A stretch of DNA of 64,000 nucleotides from Pluralibacter sp. UBA7423 (GTDB lineage: Bacteria; Pseudomonadota; Gammaproteobacteria; Enterobacterales; Enterobacteriaceae). The stretch is from NCBI GenBank assembly GCA_002470465.1, contig DKMD01000017.1:230053-294052 (forward strand), read 5' to 3'. Below are positions 23,877 through 32,407 of the stretch, one piece after another; position 1 is the stretch's first letter; each line of letters begins with the position of its first letter. A model generated the notes under the pieces. It saw only the letters and a program-made list of their open reading frames with translations. It was not told where the DNA came from and did not search any database. The position numbers and the translations under genes are program-made.

Positions 23877-25841
23877 TTACAAGCCCTTGCGCTTTGGCAG
23901 GGTCTTCATCAAATCGTCCGGGCTGACGGACGCCACAATGCTCCCCGCCTGCGGCATCTTCAGGATATGGTTTTTGATTTTGCCGACCACGTGCATTTCG
24001 CACGGACGGCAGTCAAACTTCAGCGTCAGCACTTCGTCGCCGTGCATCAGCTGCATTGGCGTCGCCTTCCAGCTCTTGATGTTGCCTTTCGCCTGTTTCG
24101 GGCACAGGTTAAACGCAAAGCGCAGGCAGTGCTTGGTGATCATCACCGGCACGTCGCCCTTCTCTTCGTGCGCCTCATATGCCGCGTCGATCAGCTGGAC
24201 GCCGTAGCGATGATAAAACTCGCGCGCTTTGTGGTTATAAACGTTAGTTAAAAACGTCAGATGCGTTTCCGGGTATACCGGTTCCGGCGTGGAAACCGGC
24301 TTGCGGCTACCGCGTACGTAGGCCGCCAGACGTGCCTCATCAAGCATCTCCACCGTTTCACGGCGCAGCTGGTTCAGCCGGCTGTTCGGTACAAACAGCG
24401 CACCCGGCAGGTTCACCTGCACGTCGCGCGGGTAATAAATGGTTTGCCCCAGCTTCGCCACGCCGTCCTGAAGGTTGTTCAGGGCTTTTTCAGCGTTGGA
24501 TGCTTCTTCAAAATTGCCGTCGAGCGTATGCGTCACGCTGACGCCGTCTTCGCTGGTCATCGTCAGGATCAGCTGTTCCTGCCAGCCGCCGATGTCGATA
24601 TCCACCGCAATGCGGCGTTCGCTGGAGGTTTTGGTCAGCGCCTGGGACCAGTTGTGGTCGAGGTTGCGGTTCAGCGGGGTGTGCGGGCGCGCCTTGTGCA
24701 GATCCGCAGGCATTTCGTTCGGCCATACGCGATAGCGGTTGGCGCCGGTTTTCTCCACCGTATTGGCGCGGAAACCAACCACTTCACGCTTGATGAGCAC
24801 GTTCAGGCCGTCGCCGTTCGCCAGCGGCTCGGTCACTTCCACGTCGAGGTGATCTTTGCTGACCTTCAGGACTTCGCCCACCGGCAGGCCGATAAACTTC
24901 GGCGAATCAAACGCGCCGATATCGCCTTTACGCGCGTTCACGAAGTAATCCGTGCTGCCGCGATGGAAGGTTTTGTCAGTGGACGGTACGAAGAAGTGCT
25001 CGGTGCGACCGTGGGAAGCGCGCGCCAGGTCGCCGCGCTCTTCGATAATTTTGTCGAGCATCTGGCGATAGTGCGCGGTGATATTTTTCACGTAGCTCAT
25101 GTCTTTATATCGCCCTTCAATCTTGAAGGAGCGCACGCCTGCGTCAATCAGCTGCCCCAGGTTGGCGGTCTGATCGTTGTCCTTCATCGACAGCAGGTGT
25201 TTTTCATAAGCCACTACGCGGCCCTGATCGTCTTTCAGGGTGTACGGCAGACGGCAGGCCTGCGAGCAATCGCCGCGGTTGGCGCTGCGCCCGGTCTGCG
25301 CATGGGAAATATAGCACTGGCCGGAATAGGCCACGCACAGCGCACCGTGGATAAAGAACTCGATGGTGGCGTCGGTATTCTCATGAATCGCTTTAATCTG
25401 CTGGAGGTTGAGCTCACGCGCCAGCACGATCTGGCTGAAGCCAACATCAGACAGGAATTTCGCTTTTTCGACGCTGCGGATATCGCACTGGGTACTGGCA
25501 TGCAGCTCAATCGGCGGCAGATCCAGCTGCATGATCCCCATATCCTGCACGATCAGCGCATCCACGCCGGTCTGGTACAGGTCGGTAATCAGCTTTTGCG
25601 CCGGTTCCAGCTCATCATCGTGAAGAATGGTGTTGATGGTCACAAACACCTTCGCGCCGTAGCGATGGGCAAACGGTACCAGAGCGGCGATATCGCTCAG
25701 GCTGTTGCTGGCGTTGTGGCGGGCACCGAAGCCAGGGCCGCCGATGTAGACCGCATCCGCACCGTGAAGAATGGCTTCGCGGGCAATGCCGACGTCACGG
25801 GCCGGGCTCAGGAGTTCAAGATGATGGTTTTGCAGGCGCAT
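23877..25841 (-). CDS. rlhA: 23S rRNA C2501 hydroxylase RlhA
   Basis: A 654-residue peptidase-U32-type protein close to E. coli RlhA (YdcP), which makes 5-hydroxycytidine at 23S rRNA position 2501. The N-terminal TIM-barrel-like domain starts HLELLSPARDVGIAREAIL. A Cys cluster in GQCYISHAQTGRSANRGDC and SQAC (about residues 169-193) is typical of the family and may hold an iron-sulfur centre. The C-terminal part includes further Cys motifs, LCPKQAK and FDCRPCEMH. The REP element begins directly after its stop. It is a stand-alone gene on the minus strand. Confidence 0.93.
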   Translation of the reverse strand: MRLQNHHLELLSPARDVGIAREAILHGADAVYIGGPGFGARHNASNSLSDIAALVPFAHRYGAKVFVTINTILHDDELEPAQKLITDLYQTGVDALIVQDMGIMQLDLPPIELHASTQCDIRSVEKAKFLSDVGFSQIVLARELNLQQIKAIHENTDATIEFFIHGALCVAYSGQCYISHAQTGRSANRGDCSQACRLPYTLKDDQGRVVAYEKHLLSMKDNDQTANLGQLIDAGVRSFKIEGRYKDMSYVKNITAHYRQMLDKIIEERGDLARASHGRTEHFFVPSTDKTFHRGSTDYFVNARKGDIGAFDSPKFIGLPVGEVLKVSKDHLDVEVTEPLANGDGLNVLIKREVVGFRANTVEKTGANRYRVWPNEMPADLHKARPHTPLNRNLDHNWSQALTKTSSERRIAVDIDIGGWQEQLILTMTSEDGVSVTHTLDGNFEEASNAEKALNNLQDGVAKLGQTIYYPRDVQVNLPGALFVPNSRLNQLRRETVEMLDEARLAAYVRGSRKPVSTPEPVYPETHLTFLTNVYNHKAREFYHRYGVQLIDAAYEAHEEKGDVPVMITKHCLRFAFNLCPKQAKGNIKSWKATPMQLMHGDEVLTLKFDCRPCEMHVVGKIKNHILKMPQAGSIVASVSPDDLMKTLPKRKGL

Positions 25842-26057
25842 CGTTATTATCCGTTGGGATCAAAATGGCGGCTATTGTAGTCAGAACCGGCGCGGGGCGA
25901 AATCATTTTCCACACCGCGCGGAGAGGCATTTTCTGCATTCCGGCAAAGCATTGAAGAAATTGCTATTTCCGGGCGAAGCGGCAACGCATTACAGTGGCT
26001 GCGTATTCCGGATTTTTCCTCGTCGCGTTTATTCTTGTCGTAAGTCGTCGTGTTTGG

Positions 26058-26086
26058 CCGCAGCTCAGTCTGCGGCTTTTTCTTTC
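26058..26086 (+). terminator. Intrinsic terminator overlapping the ydcN 3' end
   Basis: GCCGCAG-CTCAGT-CTGCGGC is followed by TTTTTCTTTC on the plus strand. It points away from rlhA toward ydcN and has no annotated plus-strand gene in front of it. Confidence 0.6.
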
Positions 26087-26616
26087 TTAGCGTGGGGATA
26101 ATGAATGAGCGAATGGAACAGCACCGCCTGCGCCGTGCTGTTGCGATAGGCGTGCGGCCTGTCCCCCGCGAACTTCAGCCCTTCCCCTTCTTTCACCTGC
26201 TGCCACTGCCCGTCAATGCACATCTCGAGCGTGCCGTTGATGGCGACAACATGTTCGATCACCCCGTTTTCGTGCGGCGTGGATTCGCTTAACGCGCCCG
26301 GCGCGAGGGTTATCGCAAAGTGATCGTAGTGCAGAATCGGGTCCCACGGGAAAATTGGCGTCACCACCATCGCCTGCTGCTGCGGATCGTAAGCTTTATC
26401 TTCACTTTCCGGCGGGGTGATAAACAGCGAAAACGGGACGTTCAGCCCGGTGGCGATTTTCCATAGCGTCGCGATCGTCGGGCTGGACTCGTGGCGTTCA
26501 ATCTGCCCGAGCATCGCTTTTGATACGCCCGTCTCTTCTGCAAGCTTCGACAGGCTCCATTCCCGCTGCTGACGCAGCGCTTTCAGGGTAGTGGCAAGGT
26601 GGTGTGCAATATTCAT
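26065..26616 (-). CDS. ydcN: SutR (YdcN), XRE-cupin regulator
   Basis: A 183-residue regulator with an N-terminal XRE helix-turn-helix (about 5-60, LSKLAEETGVSKAMLGQIER) and a C-terminal cupin (about 100-175, SESTPHENGVIEHVV). It matches E. coli SutR, a regulator linked to sulfur utilisation. The start at 26616 follows AGGAGCCGTG; a second ATG three bases upstream is also possible. It is divergent from the transporter gene ydcO, with two palindromes between them that it probably binds. Its last codons overlap a terminator on the other strand, and its tail (KKEKAAD) is longer than in E. coli. Confidence 0.92.
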   Translation of the reverse strand: MNIAHHLATTLKALRQQREWSLSKLAEETGVSKAMLGQIERHESSPTIATLWKIATGLNVPFSLFITPPESEDKAYDPQQQAMVVTPIFPWDPILHYDHFAITLAPGALSESTPHENGVIEHVVAINGTLEMCIDGQWQQVKEGEGLKFAGDRPHAYRNSTAQAVLFHSLIHYPHAKKEKAAD

Positions 26617-26647
26617 CACGGCTCCTTTGTTGAACGCAGTTTATCAC

Positions 26648-26667
26648 TTGTGCGCTATAACGCCCAA
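26648..26667. promoter_or_regulatory. Palindrome 1 between ydcN and ydcO
   Basis: TTGTGCGCTATAACGCCCAA is a 20-bp palindrome with few mismatches around a GCG-N-TATA-N-CGC core. The core recurs at 26680-26699, 32 bp away centre to centre. Probable SutR operator. Confidence 0.6.
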
Positions 26668-26679
26668 TGCTACATTCCA

Positions 26680-26699
26680 TCGGACGTTATAACGCACAA
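26680..26699. promoter_or_regulatory. Palindrome 2 between ydcN and ydcO
   Basis: TCGGACGTTATAACGCACAA contains the perfect ten-base palindrome CGTTATAACG and shares its right half with the complement of palindrome 1. It ends ten bases before the ydcO start codon, where a bound repressor would block ribosome or polymerase access. Confidence 0.6.
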
Positions 26700-26708
26700 G
26701 AGGACGCT

Positions 26709-27869
26709 ATGCGCACATTTCCTTTCTCAACGCTGCTGGCAGGTTTTGTGGCAGTACTGGTTGGTTACGCCAGCTCCGCCGCCATCATTTGGCAGGCTGC
26801 CGCCACTGCTGGCGCCGATGCCCGAACCATCGCTGGCTGGATGACGGCGCTGGGCCTGGCAATGGGGGTGAGCACGCTGGTATTGACCCTGTGGCGCAAG
26901 ATCCCTGTTCTGACTGCGTGGTCCACGCCGGGCGCGGCGCTGCTGGTGACGGGGTTGCAAGGGGTAACGCTGAATCAGGCGGTCGGTATTTTCGTCTTTG
27001 CCAATGTGCTGATTGTGCTGTGCGGCGTAACCGGCCTGTTTGCCAGGCTGATGAAAATCATCCCACACTCTCTTGCCGCCGCGATGCTCGCGGGGATCCT
27101 GCTGCGCTTTGGCTTACAGGCCTTCACCAGCCTGCAAAGTGATGGGCTGCTCTGCGGCAGCATGCTTGCTGCATGGCTGGTACTCAAGGCTTTCGCCCCG
27201 CGCTATGCGGTAGTGGCAGCGCTGGCTTTGGGCTGTCTGATCGCCATTTTTACCGATAATCTGCACCATAACGCACTGCACCTGGCATTCGTCATGCCAC
27301 GTTACGTCGCTCCGGCGTTTGATTTTTCTCTGCTGCTAAGCGTCGGCGTGCCGTTTTTCCTGGTCACAATGGCCTCGCAAAATGCGCCTGGCGTCGCCAC
27401 CATGAAAGCCTCTGGCTACTCTGCCCCCATATCGATGCTGATGGTCGTCACCGGCGGCATTGCGCTGGCGTTCTCACCGTTTGGGGTGTTCTCGATTTGC
27501 ATCGCCGCTATTACCGCCGCGATTTGTCAGAGCCCTGAGGCGCATCCCGACCCGTCGCAGCGCTGGAAAGCCGCGGCAGCAGCGGGATTTTTTTATCTGC
27601 TGGCGGGCGTGTTTGGCGACTCCATCACATCACTCATGGCGGCTTTGCCCGCGGCGGGAATTCAGATGCTGGCGGGGCTCGCCCTGCTCGGCACTATTGG
27701 CGGTAGCCTGGTGCAGGCGTTGGGCAAAGAAAATGAACGTGACGCGGCGATTGTCACCTTCCTGCTGACCGCCAGCGGCGTGACGCTGTTCGGGATTGGC
27801 TCTGCTTTTTGGGGGCTGATTGCCGGAGGAATTTGCTTCAGTGTACTGTCACTGGCCCGCCGCACGTAG
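26709..27869 (+). CDS. ydcO: YdcO, BenE-family transporter
   Basis: A 386-residue inner-membrane protein of the benzoate/H+ symporter (BenE) family with about 12 membrane segments. Blocks such as AAAIIW-type helices, WSTPGAALLVTGLQG and ASQNAPGVATMKASGY match the family and E. coli YdcO. I start at 26709 (MRTFPFSTLLAGF), preceded by AGAGGA; the open frame extends 14 codons upstream through the operator. The true substrate in enterobacteria is unknown. Its 3' end overlaps the convergent AraC-type gene by 21 bases. Confidence 0.9.
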   Translation: MRTFPFSTLLAGFVAVLVGYASSAAIIWQAAATAGADARTIAGWMTALGLAMGVSTLVLTLWRKIPVLTAWSTPGAALLVTGLQGVTLNQAVGIFVFANVLIVLCGVTGLFARLMKIIPHSLAAAMLAGILLRFGLQAFTSLQSDGLLCGSMLAAWLVLKAFAPRYAVVAALALGCLIAIFTDNLHHNALHLAFVMPRYVAPAFDFSLLLSVGVPFFLVTMASQNAPGVATMKASGYSAPISMLMVVTGGIALAFSPFGVFSICIAAITAAICQSPEAHPDPSQRWKAAAAAGFFYLLAGVFGDSITSLMAALPAAGIQMLAGLALLGTIGGSLVQALGKENERDAAIVTFLLTASGVTLFGIGSAFWGLIAGGICFSVLSLARRT

Positions 27870-28721
27870 CTGTGACGGCGTCATACCCAGCGCGCTTTTA
27901 AAGCGGTTGCTGAAATGGCTCGCAGAGCTGAAACCGCAGGCCAGGGCAATGTCGGTCAGAGGTAACGAGGTGTGACGCACCAGCTCCTGCGCCCTCGCCA
28001 TCCGCCGCTGCATCACGTACTGATGAGGCGCCATATTCATCGACAGGCTGAACATCCGCGCAAAATGGTATTCGCTTAACTTCGCTTCCTGCGCCAGATC
28101 GGCGAGCGTCAGCGGCTCGGCTAGCCTGGCCTCAATCAGCGCCAGCACGTTGCGTAACACAAAGGGCGCAAGGCCGCCGGTCACTTTTGGCAGTTGCCAC
28201 TGAACGTTGGTGTAGTGCTGAATCAGATGCGTTAGCAGCAACGTGGTTGCCGAACTCAGCGCCAGATGGTTCGCCTGCTGCTGCCAGTCGCAGTCGAGCA
28301 GAAAATGGCGATACAGTGCGGTGATTTTATCGTCCTGGGCGAAGGTTTTTTCATCCAGCCGGAACGACGCCGGGCTCTTGTCCCAGATTTTCTCACCGGT
28401 GGCACGCAGATGCTCGTCGGTGCAGTAGAGGTGCACAAACGAAAGATCGTCGCGGATATCCCAGCTCGACTCGCTCTCTTTTGGCATCAGGCAGAATCTG
28501 TCCGGCCCGCCGCCGTTTTTCCAGCCGTGCGGCGTTTTGTGGTAGCTCTCATAGCCATCCGCCACGTACAGGCTCAGCGTATGGTGGTCACTTTGTACCG
28601 TCACGGTATCGCTTTGATTAAACCAGGCCGCCAGCTGAATGCCGGAGTTCAGCGCCACCGTGTCCCGCAGGACGGCGTTTTGTTGGCGCAGGGTTTTAAA
28701 CGTAGCGTACTGTTCAGGCAT
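27849..28721 (-). CDS. AraC-family regulator
   Basis: A 290-residue protein with an N-terminal sensing domain (about 1-180) and a C-terminal AraC/XylS DNA-binding domain with two helix-turn-helix units: LTLADLAQEAKLSEYHFARM (about 201-220) and PLTDIALACGFSSASHFSNR (about 252-271), followed by FKSALGMTPSQLR. It is divergent from an EamA-type transporter gene, which is its likely target. The inducer is unknown. Confidence 0.88.
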   Translation of the reverse strand: MPEQYATFKTLRQQNAVLRDTVALNSGIQLAAWFNQSDTVTVQSDHHTLSLYVADGYESYHKTPHGWKNGGGPDRFCLMPKESESSWDIRDDLSFVHLYCTDEHLRATGEKIWDKSPASFRLDEKTFAQDDKITALYRHFLLDCDWQQQANHLALSSATTLLLTHLIQHYTNVQWQLPKVTGGLAPFVLRNVLALIEARLAEPLTLADLAQEAKLSEYHFARMFSLSMNMAPHQYVMQRRMARAQELVRHTSLPLTDIALACGFSSASHFSNRFKSALGMTPSQLRAAGQ

Positions 28722-28908
28722 CGTGTTCGCTGTAGCCGGGAGTCAGAGCGATAGTCTATGAATTGTCGCCCCGGCATGCCAGCCTTCTGCGCGTCGGACA
28801 GCAAAAAAATGCGCAAGAATATGCAACTCCCCGGCAACTATCTGCAAGCGCCAGTCCGCTCACTTCTGCCAGACTTCGCCCATTGAAGACTGAAGTGAGA
28901 AAACAACG

Positions 28909-29817
28909 ATGAACGTACTGCTCTATTTTCTGGTAGTGGTGATTTGGGGAACCACCTGGATTGCCATTTTCCTGCAACAGGGCCCGGTGCCCGCCCCGGT
29001 ATCCATTTTCTGGCGCTTTGCGGTGGCGAGTATCACCCTGATGGTGGTGCTCAAACTGATGGGTCGTCTGCGCAAACTACAGGCGCGTGACCACCTGTTC
29101 TGCATCATTCAGGGCTGCTGCGTGTTCTGCTTCAACTTCTGGTGCTTCTACAGCGCGGCAAAGTGGATCAACACCGGCCTGGAATCGGTCATTTTCTCCA
29201 TGGCCGTGCTGTTTAACGCCATCAACAGCTTCCTGTTTTATCGTCAGCAGCCGCCGGGCCGCTTTTACCTCGCCGCCCTGCTCGGTCTGACCGGCATCGT
29301 GACGCTGTTCTGGGATGATTTGCAGGCGAGCGGCCTGAGCACCGAACTGCTGATGGGCATTGGCCTGAGCGCACTCGGTACTTACGGCTTCTCGCTGGGC
29401 AATATGCTGAGCATCCGCCACCAGCGCCGTGGCCTGGAAACGCTGACCACGAACAGCTGGGCAATGCTTTACGGCACACTGGTGATGGGCGCGATTGCCC
29501 TGATTCACGGCGATAACTTTATGCCTGAATTTACCTTCAGCTATATGGGTGCGCTGCTCTATCTGGCGCTGTTTGGATCGGTGATTGCCTTCGGCGCGTA
29601 CTTCACGCTGGTCGGGCGGATCGGGCCTGCGAATGCCGCTTACAGTACCCTGCTGTTCCCGCTTGTGGCGCTGACTATTTCAACGTTCTATGAAGGCTAC
29701 GTCTGGCACGCCAACGCGGTATTTGGACTGGCGCTGATTCTGACAGGGAATTTAGTGATGTTTGCGAAGCCTGAAACCTGGTTCAAACGCAGAGCGTTAC
29801 GCAAAAGCGTGGCGTAA
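28909..29817 (+). CDS. EamA/DMT-family transporter
   Basis: A 302-residue inner-membrane protein with ten predicted spans arranged as two EamA repeats (about 4-135 and 145-285). The start FLVVVIWGTTWIAI and the second-repeat pattern YLALFGSVIAFGAYFTLVGRIGPANAAYSTLLFPLV are typical. Many relatives export amino acids or metabolites. The adjacent divergent AraC gene probably controls it. A REP element follows. AAGTGAGAA lies upstream of the ATG. Confidence 0.88.
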   Translation: MNVLLYFLVVVIWGTTWIAIFLQQGPVPAPVSIFWRFAVASITLMVVLKLMGRLRKLQARDHLFCIIQGCCVFCFNFWCFYSAAKWINTGLESVIFSMAVLFNAINSFLFYRQQPPGRFYLAALLGLTGIVTLFWDDLQASGLSTELLMGIGLSALGTYGFSLGNMLSIRHQRRGLETLTTNSWAMLYGTLVMGAIALIHGDNFMPEFTFSYMGALLYLALFGSVIAFGAYFTLVGRIGPANAAYSTLLFPLVALTISTFYEGYVWHANAVFGLALILTGNLVMFAKPETWFKRRALRKSVA

Positions 29818-29835
29818 GCCTGGTCATCAGCGGAA

Positions 29836-29915
29836 TAGTTGCCCGGTGGCGCTGCGCTTACCGGGCCTGCATAACCTTCCTTAAGCCCACGCAAATAAAG
29901 TGCCGCCGGGCAATT
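29836..29915. repeat. REP/BIME element
   Basis: Two inverted GC-rich units (TTGCCCGGTGGCGCTGCGCT and its partner ending GCCGCCGGGCAA) between the convergent transporter gene and ydcL. The distal unit ends in a T run and may also terminate ydcL-direction transcripts. Confidence 0.8.
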
Positions 29916-29918
29916 TTT

Positions 29919-30587
29919 TTACTTCTGGCTTGGGTCGAACTTCACGGCGTCAATCGCCATTTCGTCAATCACCGCTTTCAGCGTATCCGCCGTTAACGGC
30001 GTGTTTTCATTCGAGAGTGATTTCCCCTCTCCTTTACGCACAACTTTGATAACCGGTTTATTGGTTTTCGCGTCGATGAGCTCACCTTCGAAATAAAGGC
30101 TGGTGTTCATCGTGCGATGGCCGGTTGCCATCTGCGTTCCCGCCACAATCATTGCCACTGGCACCACTTCATAGAACTGCAACCCTTCCTTGCTGGAGTC
30201 CACGCCGGTAATCGCCCCGCGGAAAATCAGGCTACGCGGCCCGACGGTAGTCGCCAGCGGTTTCTTCTCGGAAATCGCCTTTTTCAACTGAACGTTGGTG
30301 TAGTTGCGGATCTGATCCAGCGCATTCTGCCCAACCTGCGTTGTCGGTTTTGGCACCGGATAATAGACAATAGGGTTGAACACCACGTTATCGTAATTCG
30401 CCGGATTATAGTTTGGATCGATCCAGCGCAGCTCTGGCTTGCCGGAGGCGGAGGTGGTTTCTTTCAGGTTGGAATAATCCTTCAGGAAACCGGAATACTG
30501 ATTGGGCTGAGCGATTTTGGAAGCGCACCCTGTCAACGCTAACATGGCCGCAACGGTGGCCACTTTACATAAAGTTTTGCTACGCAT
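29919..30587 (-). CDS. ydcL: YdcL lipoprotein, DUF3313 family
   Basis: A 222-residue lipoprotein: lipobox LTGC with Cys at about residue 21. The mature part opens ASKIAQPNQYSGFL and contains GPRSLIFRGAITGVDSSKEG and ATGHRTMNTSLYFEGELIDA, nearly identical to E. coli YdcL. DUF3313 proteins are periplasmic or outer-membrane lipoproteins of unknown role. AGGATTCTTTT-type purines lie upstream of the ATG. A single-gene unit before the DppA-like locus. Confidence 0.9.
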   Translation of the reverse strand: MRSKTLCKVATVAAMLALTGCASKIAQPNQYSGFLKDYSNLKETTSASGKPELRWIDPNYNPANYDNVVFNPIVYYPVPKPTTQVGQNALDQIRNYTNVQLKKAISEKKPLATTVGPRSLIFRGAITGVDSSKEGLQFYEVVPVAMIVAGTQMATGHRTMNTSLYFEGELIDAKTNKPVIKVVRKGEGKSLSNENTPLTADTLKAVIDEMAIDAVKFDPSQK

Positions 30588-30689
30588 AAAAGAATCCTGT
30601 CAGTGCAAAAATGCTCTTAACTTATAGCAAAACGGCAGCGGAAAAGTTGTAGGAAAAAAAGCGGTAGCGAAAATATCAGGAAAATAACT

Positions 30690-30714
30690 ATCACCTGCCG
30701 TTACGACAGGTGAT
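30690..30714 (-). terminator. Hairpin after the DppA-like gene
   Basis: ATCACCTG and CAGGTGAT pair around a nine-base loop, with AGTTATTTTCC following on the minus strand. It lies eight bases past the stop of the DppA-like gene. Confidence 0.7.
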
Positions 30715-30722
30715 GGCGCGTT

Positions 30723-32314
30723 TTACTTCAGGTCGACCTGCCAGAAAAGATGCTTGCCGAACGGATCGATTTCATAACCGGTGACTTCTTTACGCACCGG
30801 TTCGAAAATCGTGGAATGGGCAATCATTACCGCAGGCATCTGGTCGTGCATCATCTGCTGCGCCTGCTTATAAAGCTCGGTGCGTTTCTGCTGATCGGTT
30901 ATCGATTTCGCTTCAGCAATCAGCTTATCAAATGGCGCATAACACCACTTCGCCGAGTTTGAACCGCCGTCTGCCGACTGGCAGGTAAACAGCGGGCCGA
31001 AGAAGTTATCCGGATCGCCGGTGGCGGTGGTCCAGCCCATCAGCGCCGCCTGATGCTCACCGTCTTTTACGCGCTTCAGGTATTCGCCCCATTCATAGGT
31101 GGTGATGGTGGTTTTCACACCGATTTTCGCCCAGTCGGCCTGAATCATCTCTGCCATACGCTTGGCGTTCGGGTTATAAGGACGCTGGACCGGCATCGCC
31201 CACAGATCGACGGTCAGACCGTCAGTAAAACCCGCCTCTTTCAGCAACGCTTTGGCTTTTTCCGGGTCGAAATCGTAATCCTTCAGTTCGCTGTCGGCGC
31301 TCCACACGCCCGGCGGCAGAATGTTCTTCGCCGCGGTGCCTGTCCCCTGGAAGACCGCGTCAATGATGGCCGGTTTGTTGATCGCCATCGCCAGCGCCTG
31401 ACGAACCTTCACATTATCAAACGGCGGCTTTTGCGTATTAAATGCCAGAAAACCGGTGTTTAGCCCAGCTTTACTCATCAGGTTGATGTCTTTGTTCGCC
31501 TTCATGCGCGGCAGATCCGCCGGGTTCGGGAATGGCATCACCTGGCACTCATTTTTCTCGAGCTTGGCGTAACGGACGGAAGCATCCGGCGTAATGCTGA
31601 ATACCAGCCGGTCGATTTTTGATTTGCCCTGCCAGTAGTCGGAGTTTGCGGTAAACAAAATGCGCGAATCTTTTTGGTACTGCGCGAGCTTAAACGGCCC
31701 GGTGCCAATCGGATCCATATCGACGCGCTCCGGCGTGCCCGCTTTCAGCATCGCATCGGCGTATTCGGCGGAAAGGATTGAGGCAAAATACCAGGCCAGA
31801 TCGGCCACGAACGGTGCCTCAGGATGCGCCAGCGTAAAGCGCACGGTGTGCTCATCCACTTTGTCGATGGATTCAATCAGCTTGCCAAACTCCAGGCTTT
31901 CAAAATTGGAATAGCTGCCGCCGGAAACCTTGTGATACGGATTGTTCTCATCCTTCTGGCGCATAAACGAGAAGATAACGTCATCGGCGTTAAAATCACG
32001 GGTGGGTTTGAAGTTTTTGTTGCTCTGAAACTTCACTCCGGGCCTGAGATGGAAGGTATAAACCTTGCCGTCTTCACTCACGTCCCAGCTTTCCGCCAGG
32101 CTCGGCACCAGCTCCGTGGTGCCCGGTTTGAAATCCACCAGGCGGTTATAAACCGGTACGGCGCTGGCATCCACGCTGGTGCCAGAGGTGTATAACTGCG
32201 GGTTGAAGTTCTCCGGCGATCCTTCCGAACAGTACACCAGCGTTTGGCCGCCACGGTGGAACTTACCGTCAGGGCCAGCGTCGCAAGCGTTAGCGTTGTC
32301 AGTTTGCAATTCAT
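30723..32314 (-). pseudogene. DppA paralogue broken by a one-base frameshift at the signal peptide
   Basis: The region encodes a full DppA-like binding protein (about 530 residues, very close to E. coli DppA: LVYCSEGSPENFNPQL, IGTGPFKLAQYQKDSR, MPVQRPYNPNAKRMAEM). However, the ATG at 32314 opens a signal peptide, MNCKLTTLTLATLALTVSS followed by TVAA, in a frame that runs off into noise after AAKRW. The mature protein lies in another frame. The E. coli junction is A-K-T-L-V-Y-C; here one A is missing from what should be a run of four at 32243-32245. Restoring it rejoins signal and mature parts perfectly. A TTG-initiated product in the mature frame would lack a signal. This is either a recent pseudogene, a phase-variable tract or a sequencing error. 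Confidence 0.85.
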
Positions 32315-32407
32315 GTCCTTTTCCTGTTCTTATTGGTTTAGCCTTCCATTGATAACATCAAATACAAACTGCAAACACCTGATAACATGAATAAAGAAGG
32401 AATCACT

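Noticed and set aside
24261..25880. Long plus-strand open frame of 539 codons
   Set aside because: It is antisense to rlhA, Arg/His/Val-rich, has no start signal, and results from codon bias of the true gene.
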